Below the pieces are notes generated by a model. That model ran no database searches. It was given only the letters and a program-made list of their open reading frames with translations, and was not told the DNA's origin. From Culex pipiens pallens (taxonomy: Eukaryota; Arthropoda; Insecta; Diptera; Culicidae), in NCBI RefSeq assembly GCF_016801865.2, contig NC_068937.1, positions 11,961,605 to 12,025,604 on the forward strand: 64,000 nucleotides of DNA, given 5' to 3'. This document shows positions 12,417 to 23,155 of the stretch, in pieces. Both the position numbers and the translations under genes were made by a program. The stretch's first letter is position 1. Each line of letters starts with the position of its first letter.

Positions 12417-13794
12417 AGCAAAATTTAAAAAAGGCTTAGAATATTGTTCTTAATTTTTATGTTATTGTTGTTTTTGATTTTTACCAATATTTTCTTTAAT
12501 TTAGTTTAAGCCAACAAGATTGAGTCGAATAAGGTACACTAGAAATTTGAAATATATTATTAAGATCATTTTTCATGAACATTGATCATATTTTTCAAAT
12601 AACATCATTGAAGCTATGAAACGAATCAAACAAATATTGAATAACAAATTGACAAAAAATCTTGTAAAATTTTCAATAAAAAATACTCAATTTCAAATCA
12701 AAACATGATTAGGTACTTTATACGATTTAAATTAAACAAAAAAATATATTGAATAAAAAAATATTTTTCAGTTTTGTAAATCCGCGAAATCCGCGCTATC
12801 GCTGACTAAATCCGCGCCAAATCCGCGAAATTCGTGAAAGTGTAACCACCCTGTAGGTCTTCTGAAAAAATACATCCATTCCGAGTTTTTAGGATTATTT
12901 TTTGAGAATCTGACAAAATTCTCCGAAATTCAATGGACTAAAAGAAACAAAGGAAAAAAAACCGCAAATCCAAGTTTCGAACCTTTTTTTTAATCAAAAT
13001 ATTTCAAAATGTAAACATAAGAACAATTCATACAAAAGCAGTGTAAGTTCTAATTATATGTATCCATTCTCTAAGATTTCATTTCAAAATAAAATAAGCA
13101 CGTAAGAAAATGCATTTAAATAAGAGTAACTTACTAACCTTAACAATAAAAGGATTTCTCGAATTTGTACAGGTTTCGGTTCTATAGAACCGCTATAACG
13201 TTGACCCAATCTCACCCCACAGACCCAATGTCACCCCCACTGACGGTAGTAGGTTTAGAAATATCCTATTATTTTAGTATTTTTGCATGAATAGCTTTAA
13301 AAATGGTATGATTAACCTAAAGATTCAAATGGCTTCTGAAAATATCAACGACAAGTTGATTTGCATAAAGAAAATAGAAAAAGTGCAAAATTAGTACAAA
13401 GAAAGATTAATATCTAAACAAGCATCAATATTTTCAGACGACTCAATTGTATCTCTCTAATTTCCTCCCCAACGATTTAAAACGGTAGAAGGTCAAAGCA
13501 ACCCTCACAAGAATTTGTTTTTTTTTAATCGCATTGCAGGGTTGACAAATAATCCAAATTAGAAATTAGATTAGAAAGGACTAGTATGATATAAATACTA
13601 CTTATGTCATTTGAGAACTCATTTGAAAGCAGTGTTGCCAGATTTTCAAACTGCATGATTAATTGGAAATGTATTTTAACCAAGCCAAACTTAAAAAAAT
13701 CAAGCTCTAAAACTTCCACTTAAGATACACATATCTCGAGGTTCGTTCTAAAATCACGTAACAAATTAAGGGGGAGAGGGTTAGCAAGTTTGTT

Positions 13795-14540
13795 AGGTTT
13801 TATCCCTTATTCCCGAAGCCCACTTTCCCGAATCCCATACTCCCGAAAATCATTTCCCCGAAAATTCCACATTCCCAAAAATCATTTCCCCGAAAGTGCC
13901 ACTTCCTCGAAAATCATTTTCCCGAAAATTCCACATCCCCGAAAATCATTTTCCCGAAAATTCCATATCCCCGAATGTCATCTACTTGAATGGGCATTTT
14001 ACCGAACTGTCGTTTTCCCGAATTTACATACAACCGAAATATGTACTCTGCTCAAGATGTTCTCCTTCTCTACATCATTTGTCATAGTCGGAGTTTTTGT
14101 GGGATTTGGCGGGGTCAGTTCTTTTTGAAAGGAGTAACTAAATCTCAGAATCCGGAATTCGAATTTTTTAACTCCACAGACTTGGAAAATATTCAATATT
14201 TAAGTTAAGCTGGAATAAAACGCTCGAAAAAAACTCGGAATTTTTTGAACATTCAATTGTGGACATAATACTTCATTGATCGCAACCTCCCGGAACCCGG
14301 TCAGGCGCGCGCGGTTCTGGACAACGGGCATACCCGCTTGACCGGGTTCGGGGAAGTGGCGTTCGGGGAAATGGCCGTTCGGGGATATGGAAAATGGTTT
14401 TTGGGGGAAGTCGCCATTAGGGGATGTGGCCATTCGGGGAAATGGATTGTTCGGGGAAATGATTTTCGGGTAAATGACATTGTGGCATTCGGGGAAATGT
14501 CTTTTCGGGAATGTGGGTTTCGGGGAAATGTCATAGATTC
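13795..14540. mobile_element. Foldback-type element built of ~20-bp ttcccgaa units
   Basis: The left arm (about 13.80-14.03 kb) contains many tandem copies of cccgaaaatcattt-type units. The right arm (about 14.33-14.54 kb) contains the reverse-complementary ttcggggaaat units. The middle is unrelated AT-rich sequence. Two opposed tandem arrays around a spacer is the layout of foldback transposons. The open frames here are by-products of the repeat. Confidence 0.6.
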
Positions 14541-14596
14541 ACTTTGTTACGCTCTCTGATTTTTTTTATTTTTATGGATAGTTTGTAACATGGGGA

Positions 14597-16196
14597 AGAA
14601 TCCAGGTTTTTAAGCGAAGATGGCGTTCGAATTGTGAACGTCCGAAATGTCAAAATCGCTCAGTTGCACCAACATTAGAAAAAAAAATGTGGCTGACATG
14701 CCATGGCACACTTTTTTCGTAATGTTGGTATCACTGCGTGACTTTGACATTTCGGGCGTTCACAATTCGAACGCCATTTTCGCTTAAGAGCGAGTCCACG
14801 AGCAAAGCATACCCATCTCGCATCGACCTCACCAATCTGCCTGAAATTTTCAGGGGTTGTTTGTACATATAAAACTAGCATCTGGCCAAAATATGAGCAC
14901 TCTAGGTCAACGGGAAGTGGGGCAAATCGGGACACAAATTTTGAAGGTTCAAAAACGTCAAAAATCGTAAAAAGGCTGTAACTTGGGCAAAATTCAATTT
15001 AATTTCAAAATTCAAAATGCATCTGAAAGGGCTTAAAAAATGCAACAAAATGCAGGATAGAGCACCCCGATTGGTTAAATCTAAAGGGAGTTATTGACAT
15101 TTTAGTGAAAAAATAGCACAATTTTCAAACTCAAATAAAAAAGTGTTCCATCCAGATATCAACTCGGTTCGACCTGCAGCTTGTAGGGGACATCTGGGAC
15201 TACCATCTGAGACTGAGAACGATGTGGGTAAGGCAGTTTAACATATTAAATAGACACTTTTACTTTTAGTGAATTTTTTGGTTGTAAATTTTTGCTCGGG
15301 GGACCCCTTAGATCCCATTTTCTGATGATAATTTTATCATATTCGTGTTCCTGAGACAATTTCACAATAGAAACATGCATAAAAATGTTTGTTTTCATCC
15401 ATTTTAACCCTTTAAAAAATGAAAGTTAAAAAAAATCTTCGATTCACATTTATTGAAATTCAAGTTCGTTTCCAAGGATACTAGATGACACCAGAAAAAA
15501 AGCAGCATCTCATTTTTTTTTTAACTTTCATTTTTTAAAGGGTTAAAATGGATGAAAATAAACATTTTTATGCATGTTTCTATTGTGAAATTGTCTCAGG
15601 AACACGAATATGATAAAATTATCATCAGAAAATAGGATCTAAGGGGTCCCCCGAGCAAAAATTTACATCCAAAAAATTCACTAAAAGTAAAAGTATCTAT
15701 TTAATATGTTAAACTGCCTTACCCAAAGCGTTCTCAGTCTCAGATGGTAGTCCCAGATGTCCCCTACAAGCTGCAGGTCGAACCGAGTTGATATCTGGAT
15801 GGAACACTTTTTTATTTGAGTTTGAAAATTGTGCTATTTTTTCACTAAAATGTCAATAACTCCCTTTAGATTTAACCAATCGGGGTGCTCTATCCTGCAT
15901 TTTGTTGCATTTTTTAAGCCCTTTCAGATGCATTTTAAATTTTTAAATTAAATGGAATTTTGCCCAAGTTACAGCCTTTTTACGATTTTTGACGTTTTTG
16001 AACCTTCAAAATTTGTGTCCCGATTTGCCCCACTTCCCGTTGACCTAGAGTGCTCATATTTTGGCCAGATGCTAGTTTTATATGTACAAACAACCCCTGA
16101 AAATTTCAGGCAGATTGGTGAGGTCCAAACGACGTCCCATACAAAGGGGTATGCCCTGTTCGTGGACTCGCTCTTAAAAATCTGGATAGATTCTCA
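14597..16196. mobile_element. 1.6-kb near-perfect palindromic element
   Basis: The arms, roughly 14788-15440 and 15520-16173, are reverse complements with only scattered differences over about 650 bp, separated by a spacer of about 80-90 bp. Outside the arms, agaatccaggtttttaag on the left still pairs with cttaaaaatctgg on the right, so the element probably extends to about 14597 and 16196. A small MITE sits within the left terminal repeat. No transposase is encoded. It is best read as a long-TIR foldback element. Confidence 0.8.
14614..14783. mobile_element. 170-bp hairpin MITE with TTAA duplication, nested
   Basis: gcgaagatggcgttcgaatt at the left pairs with an inverted right end (acgccattttcgc), and the arms of about 65 bp are near-complementary. 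It is flanked by TTAA at 14610-14613 and 14784-14787, the target duplication typical of piggyBac-type elements. It lies inside the left terminal repeat of the larger palindrome. Confidence 0.75.
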
Positions 16197-17059
16197 AAAT
16201 AAAAAAAAGTTTTCGTAATATTTGAATGAACTTTTATGGCAGTGTTGCCAAATCTTATCCTCTCACTTGGATGAACTTTTGAACCAAATCGTGTGATTCT
16301 ATAACCTTTCCCCAGTGAGAAAAATCAAACTTCTTACTCCTCTCGACGCCCAAGGGGAAAATCCCGAGGGCTGATAAAGTACCTTTCACACGCCAACAAA
16401 GACGGAATGGATGGCCCTTTCCTAAACAAAAACGAAAAAAAAAGTGTTGATTGTGGGTTCGCGTGTTCCGGATCGTTCGAGCAATAACTACCTCGAAGCT
16501 GGAAATGCTTTTTAGTTCTAATTTGCCTATTTTAGACTGTGTAATGTGTAACTTAATTCTACAGTAAAAGTTAAAAATAAATCTAAGGCAATTTGATAAA
16601 AGGTGCATTAACCCTAAACAGAATAAATGATTAGAAAATGGAAATAAAACATCGCAATCTTGGCAGGTGCAATCGAAACCTGCCTGAACCTGGAGGGGAA
16701 ACCGTTTTTATCTTGATTTTGGTTCGGAGCAAAATAAAATGGTCGTAGAAACGGAGAGCAAGAAATCCATGGCGTGGATAAATTAATTATCGCATGAGAA
16801 TTGTGAATTTGGTACTCTTTGTTACGTGATAGCAAGGATAAGGACAAAACCGACTGTTGATCGAAATGTTGTGTACTTTGAGTTTTTTTACTGGAACATT
16901 ACTAACAGTCGAATCAAATCGTAATGATTTTTGGAAGTAATTAAAAACAAGCTCTATTCACTGTTAGAATTATGTTTAGCATTATTAAGGATTAATAAGG
17001 CTAATCAGGGGCTTATTATAATCCAAATCCAATAACTTCAAACGACGCAGGGTTATCAA

Positions 17060-18290
17060 AAGCTACAAAGCCACACTCGCCAGTCTAATTACAACCTACT
17101 TCCTGAAGAACAACCCCTCCTGGTATAGAATCAGAACTCCGAGCCTGGAACTGCTCTCGACGACGACGCCCCAGCAGACAAAAGGGGCCAAAAATCGATA
17201 GCTGGCTGGCTGGGCTGACTGGCTGGCTATTCTGTGTGCACCACCAGAGGCAGAGTTGAATGCACTGCCGTTGTCTGCCCCTTTTCTGGCTTTGGTTCCG
17301 CAACACAGGCACACACATTCCCCGGGAGCAACGCAACGCGAAGAAGATCTGTGCCTGCAGGACGACGACCGTCGAGTTGTGTTGTACGAGAGTGAAAGTG
17401 AAGTTTCGGGTTAGGAGCAGCAGCAAGAAAGAGGGGATGACGTCTCTGTTGTGATGAAGTGAGGAAGATGTCTGGTCCCTTTGAGTTTGTCAAGGGGCGA
17501 GGGTTGCAGATGAACCTCGACGGGATGGAACAGGGGTTAGGGCGAAGAAAGCTCCCGGCGGGTAAAGGTAGAACATGTGATTTCTAGGGGTAGATTTGAC
17601 GTGGGATTGCGTCCTTCATTTTTTAAGAATATCTTAAAAACGAGTTTTCAAAAAATTCAAAAACTTGTTGTACTGCAGTTGCTGCAACCACTGTTTAACC
17701 TGTTTATGTTAGACAACAGTTATTAGAAGCAACTGTGCAACATAAATGCCTCTAGCTTTCAATTTTGCTTATCGAGGAAATCCAAAATGGAGTCATAGCA
17801 GTTCGAGCAAATTCCACCCCCAAAACCCGCTCGTAAAACCGACAATCCGGCTTATAATTAATTCACGTGACCTCCCCGGCAAATGGAAGGTTAACCAACG
17901 GGGTAATGGAACGAAACCACCTGTGTGTACCACCAGAACAAGGACCTCTCCCCCCACCACCCCCAAAATAGAGTGGCGAGAGCAATCGATCGATTTCGGA
18001 GTTGGTTGTTAAGGGGAAAGTCACACGCACCCCTCGAAAACCGTGCTCGGTTTTGGTTTTGGGCATAAATCATCATCGTCATCATCCGGACTACGTTTCG
18101 ACGACCACCCCCACTCCTGCAGGAAGTCAGAGAACGGCGATATCGATTCCGATACAGTTCGATGGATTTGACTGCGCGCTGCGTTCCAGACCGAATGTTC
18201 TGTACACGCAAAAACTTTCACTGGTGGCTGTGGAGGGCTTCCGGTTGGCATTAGGGTAGTTAGTCGATTGTTGGGAACTGACTGAAATTG
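17060..18290. other. GC-richer segment inside intron 1
   Basis: Base composition approaches 50% GC here, unlike the flanks. Several overlapping open frames exist on both strands (up to 113 codons), but none has a recognisable domain or convincing splice context. It could be an alternative 5' exon or regulatory region of the fne-like gene, or unmasked unique intron sequence. Confidence 0.3.
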
Positions 18291-18612
18291 TGTCATTCAA
18301 GTAAAAAGTTCTAATTAGTTTCACAAAAGTTTTATAAAGCTTATAATCACTGTTGGAAGCTTGTGTGACATTTATAAAACAAATAAGCTAAAAAAAATCT
18401 TATCACAAGAATTGAACTACTACCATTCTAGAAGAACAAGACTGTAAATGGCAGAACATCCCAGAAATAACGGAGAGGACATTTTATCCAATTTTTATTA
18501 GTGACGATGCCAACAAATGCTAGTCAAAATCATCATGTCACGGAGTGTAAACAAATTCAGAAAATGTCAGACAAATTCTTCCAAAAGCCAAGCCCGGTGG
18601 ATGAGTGATTAT

Positions 18613-19039
18613 TAGGGTGCCCAGAAAAAATTACCCCCTGCTCCACAAGCGGAAAATAGTTTATTGGGTTATTTTAAGCACCTGTGAAAATTTTGAGCGA
18701 ATTTGGTTGAGATTAACCCATTGATACCCGAGCCTAAACTTGGCGAAAAAAATGTTTTTCATGCAAAAAGGACTTTTTTAAATCGCTAATAACTTTTCAG
18801 GATTAAGTTTTACACCTTTGGTATGATCTACAAAGTTGTAGAGCATTAAATTTCCAATGAGAATCTCAGAGAAAATTGGGTTTTCCATACATTTTTTCGA
18901 TTTTTCCCATTGAAACTTCACCCCCGAGTATCAATGGGTAAATGTTAACCGATTTTGCTCATATTTTGCCCAGAGTCCTAAAATAGTTCAGCTTGTGGAG
19001 CGAGTTTTTGAGAAAAAGTCCCGTATTCTGGGCACCCTA
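18613..19039. mobile_element. 427-bp hAT-like MITE with 8-bp duplication
   Basis: The element begins tagggtgcccagaa and ends with its inverted complement ttctgggcaccctA. It is flanked on both sides by gtgattat (18605-18612 and 19040-19047), a perfect 8-bp target duplication. An 8-bp duplication with a TAGGG-type terminus is characteristic of hAT-class elements (P elements also give 8 bp). The interior is non-coding. Confidence 0.85.
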
Positions 19040-19119
19040 GTGATTATTTATATAAATTGAAATATTTGGAAATGTACCATTTGGCAATGGGAAAATTTTA
19101 TAGATGCCAAATTATGTTA

Positions 19120-20811
19120 TGCAATTTTTTATTATTTATTGTTGTTTTATTATATTAGCTTCATTTTTGCATTCTTTTCTACTCTCTTTATATTGCTCCA
19201 TTATTTATCTATAATTTTTATACCATTGTTTTGTCGAAAATATTTTTCTTGGTTTTTTCCTTAAGTTTTAAGTTTTGTTTTCATTTATGATTTCATTTTT
19301 TTCATTTGATTTTGTTTTGTTCAAATTTCAGTTATTTGGATTTTATTTTATTTTTATGATGTTTCATACATATATCTTTTTCTTTCCTTTGAATATTTTT
19401 GCTATACTTTTTTTTTTCTTTACTTTTTTCTTTTTAGTTTTTTATATATTTTTCTGATTTTTTCAAATTATCGTTTAGTAACTTTGACAAATTTCGCTTA
19501 AAATTGATTTATATTTACATTTATTTCTTTTTAATTTTTTTTAATTTTTTTTATTTTAAAATAATATTTTCTAATTATTTTTATTCATAAAATTTCGAAA
19601 TTTCCTGTTTCCCTGATTTTTTTTTTAATTTTTCTTCAATATTTATTTTTGTTTGTAATTAATTTATGTTTTCTTTTTTCTCCAACCTATCTATTTTTTT
19701 CAATTTTGTTTTTTTTATTTGTCTTACACGTTCCTTTAAATTTTCCTTTTTAATTGCATTTTACTTAAAGTTTTTGTGCATTATTTAAGTTTTCTTAATT
19801 TTTTCTGCAAGTTTTCTCAATTTTGATTTTATTTTTTCTTCAATTTTCCTATTTTTTTCCATCTTTTATGAATATTTTGGTTGTTTATCCTTGATTTATC
19901 GGTAGGTTTATTTAAAAGTTTCTTATTTTTAATACTAAAATATTTGTATGATTTTGCTTTGGGTTGAATTGAAATTTTGCTTAATTTGTCTTTTTTTCTT
20001 TCAGCTTTCTTAGATTTTTCTTAAAAAAAAATTTTTTTTTCTATCACTTTTCTTCAATATTTCTTGCACTTTTAATTCATTTCTGGAGCTAAATTTGAGA
20101 AGGACGCTTAAGCATTTTAACAACTATTATTTTTTCTTTATTTTTTAATTTTTAAAAAGAATCTTCCATTTTTCCTTTATTTTGCATGAATTTTTCCTTA
20201 TGCTTTCTTAAATTTTTGCTTTCTTTTTCTTTAATTTCTCTTCCTTTTTTTAATTTTTGTTTAATTTCTCTTTCAATTTTCTTCCATTTTTCTTTAATTG
20301 TTCTTTAATTTTTCTTTAATTTTTCTTCAATTTTTCTTCAAATTTTCTTTGGTTTTTCTTTAATTTTTCTTTAATTTTCTTTAATCTTTCTTTAATTTTT
20401 CTCATTTTATTCTTTAATTTATCTTTAAAATTTCCATTAATTCTTCTTTTATTTTTCTTTATTTAAAAAAAATCTTTAGTTTTTCCATTTTTTTTTTTTT
20501 TTTTGCAATTATTTATATTATTTTTTGTTGATTTATTCACTTATTAAATCTTCTCTTATGGATTGGTCTTAAATGTTTCTATAAAGTTTTCTTAATTTTT
20601 TTTTTAGTTTTTCTTTAATTTCTCTTTAAAATTTCCATTAATTCTTCTTTCATTTTTCTTTATTTAAAAAAAATCTTTAATTTTTCTCTATTTTGCTTTT
20701 TTTTTGCATTTATTTATATTATTTATTGTTTTTTTTTTTGTTGATTTATTCACATATTATATTTTCTATTCCCTTTAGGATTGGTCTAAAATGTTTCAAT
20801 AAAATTTTCTA
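19120..20811. repeat. T-rich low-complexity block
   Basis: About 1.7 kb dominated by degenerate tttctttaatttt-type units on the plus strand with almost no GC. Frames opened here are poly-Phe/Leu artefacts. A second block continues after the SINE (21167-21440) and a third occurs at 24.9-25.9 kb. Confidence 0.75.
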
Positions 20812-20826
20812 TAACTTTTTCTATAA

Positions 20827-21151
20827 AGTAAAAAAAGTAAGTAAATCTTTCCCAGTTCCTGAGGGGAAAACCCTTGAAGAGTATCGGGGCCGGCATTTAC
20901 AAAGCGGTTTCAGTGGCAGTTTCATTCTCAACTTAATGTTAACATGTTACGGTTAATGTTAACATTCCATAGGTCGCCTTCCTAAGGTGTCGTGATAAGG
21001 TCCAGTTTGTGACGATACACTACCTTACCTTTACTAAGCAATCGAATCCAGAAGAGAAACGATCACCAGTTGCGTTGGTCCGAGCCGGGATTTGAACCCC
21101 GATCTACCGCTTACTAGGCGGGAGCGTTACCACTAGGCTACGTGGCTCGGT
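20827..21151 (-). mobile_element. tRNA-derived SINE with 15-bp target duplication
   Basis: On the minus strand the element starts at about 21151 with a tRNA-like head. It has a tagcctagtgg A-box and a ggttcaaatcc B-box of a polymerase III promoter, and complementary ccgagcc/ggctcgg segments. A unique body follows and the tail lies near 20830. It is flanked by perfect copies of taactttttctataa at 20812-20826 and 21152-21166. The tRNA fold is imperfect in the T and anticodon stems, so it is a retroposon rather than a working tRNA gene. Confidence 0.85.
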
Positions 21152-22229
21152 TAACTTTTTCTATAACTTTTCTTTAAATTTTCCCAATTTGATTTTTCTT
21201 TAACATTTTTAAAAAAAATCTTTTTCATTTTTTTAATTTTTCTTTGATTTTCTGTGGGCTTTCTTGAATGTTTCTTGAATTCACCTTCTCTCATTTTCTT
21301 TTATGTTTCTTTAATTTTTCAGCAATTCTTTTTTTTCATTAATTTCTTTTAATTTTAATTTTATTTTAGATTGATTTTTCTTTAATTACTGCCCAATTTT
21401 CATATATATTTTTTTCTTTTTTTTTTAATTCTTAAATTTTCGTTGATTTCAAGTTTATTTTAGTATGATTTGGCCTATACAATAATAATAAATATTTAAG
21501 AATAATTTAAGGTTTTTATGTTATTTTTCATAATATTTCTTTTCTTTTGTTTAGGCCATTGGGACTTTGACATCAAAATTTCCCCAAAAAATGAGGGGGA
21601 AATTATTCTAATTCTCAAATAAAAACCTTCATTGAAAAACATATCAAATCAACAACATATTGTATGAAGATTTCGTTACACTTTAAATTGATTTATTATG
21701 ATTTTAATTTACAAATTTTGAATTTATTTCACAAATTTGGTTTTTTAGTCCACATATCGGTGCAAACCACAAAAGTATATAAAAAATATGTTTATGGATT
21801 TTGCCAATTTAATATATCAAAATAACTATAATGAAGTTCAAAGCAATTTGGTGATAATTTTTGTTACGAACATTCGAAAGTGTCCTTCACTTTTATTGTT
21901 CTTTGGCTTTGCTTTTGTTTTTATTTTATTTTTCTTCTTTTATTTTGCTTTTTTGTATTTGATCAAATTTAGTATTGCTTCTCTTTTGTTTATCTTTGAT
22001 ATTAATTTTTCATTTCTTTTACTTTCTTGTGTTTTTCAATGTTTTGTTTCATTTTTTGTTTGGCTCCCCTCAACTTTGTTTCCAAACTTTAAAACATATT
22101 TGCATCAGTCTAAGTTGCAAAAATACCAAAAAATGTGTTCATCAAAACTCAACCTAATTTATTAAAATTAGAATTTAATCACAAGAAAACTAATCAAAAT
22201 GTTATCCCTCTCTTTCCTTTTATTTACAG

Positions 22230-23155
22230 ATATTCGGATTTGGATCTCTTTCCTTGGCAAACAACGCGAGATATATACAAGAGAAATAAGAAAATTCAAG
22301 AAAACAATATACAATATTTATAGCGAAAAACAACCGAGATAAGAAAAGGATCAATTGCTTCCTATTTACAATATAAAGAAAAAAAAAACAACCAAACTTA
22401 GCAAATAAATTAGCGAAAAACAAAAGTGACAACAACAACAGTAAAGAAGGAAACCCACAAGAGTCAAGTACGCATTCCAGCGAGTTGCGAGCAAACACGA
22501 CAGTCACCAGAACTTCTCCCAGGTCCTGCCGCTGGCCGATCTTTCTTCGCGTTACCAAAAAAAAGAACACCCAACCAACCCCACCATCAAAGAGATTTTT
22601 GAAAAACGAATTAAAAAAAAAAGCGCAAAAGTTTACCCCCCAACTCAAAGCCATTTGAGCACGCCATTCGTGTGACCTGCAAAGCAAAGTCGAGCAAAAC
22701 TCAAGAGTCAGATCTACGACAATCAACACGAGACAAAGACGACAACCTGCGCCGCCGCCTCCCCCCTCGGAAACCAGGAGTGAAATTTTGTGAAATCACC
22801 TCAGCGCCCCCGCAACTAGCAGAGCACTCCAGAGTGTGCGTTTTCCAAGAGAATTTATAGCGCAAGCAAATCCCCCTGCGAGACACCACACCAGTTCGGA
22901 AGAACAAAACTAGCTAGAGACAGAGCAAAGACACCGTGCATAGCACAACAGTCGAATAAGAAAATAAAAAAAACAAAAAATAAAACCAGTTGATAGTGAT
23001 TTAATCGTTAGCGAAAAACAAAAAGAATAAACTACTAGTCCTAGTACTAAACCTACTGACTACTGATAGCAAAAGCAGCAAGCTAATTCCATCCAACAAA
23101 AAAAACTTCACACTTAATTAGAAAAAAAAAAAACAACACAACAGAAAAAAAAAAG
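22230..23155 (+). other. 5' UTR part of exon 2 of the fne-like gene
   Basis: It starts immediately after a polypyrimidine tract and tttacag acceptor and runs to the ATG at 23156. The sequence is strikingly A-rich and T-poor, in sharp contrast to the T-rich intron before it. This composition also marks the first exon and 3' UTR. About 926 nt of leader implies substantial translational or RNA-level control, but no specific element was identified. Confidence 0.65.

Larger units (their letters stand above)
4045..22229 (+). other. First intron of the fne-like gene (about 18.2 kb)
   Basis: It is bounded by gtgagt at 4045 and a strong polypyrimidine tract plus tttacag ending at 22229. It contains at least seven miniature or foldback elements, a SINE, T-rich low-complexity blocks and two GC-richer islands (about 9.2-10.2 and 17.1-18.3 kb). 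No protein-coding exon was recognised. Stretches not itemised separately are AT-rich without visible features. Confidence 0.5.

Noticed and set aside
14675..16218. 86- and 88-codon frames sharing the peptide FAPLPVDLECSYFGQ
   Set aside because: They are the same non-coding palindrome arm read in both orientations.
21078..21151. Functional tRNA gene
   Set aside because: The T and anticodon stems contain mismatches and the sequence is the head of a longer element bounded by a 15-bp target duplication, so it is a SINE.
22220..22729. 169-codon minus-strand frame
   Set aside because: Antisense of the A-rich 5' UTR of exon 2; Phe- and Leu-rich through composition.
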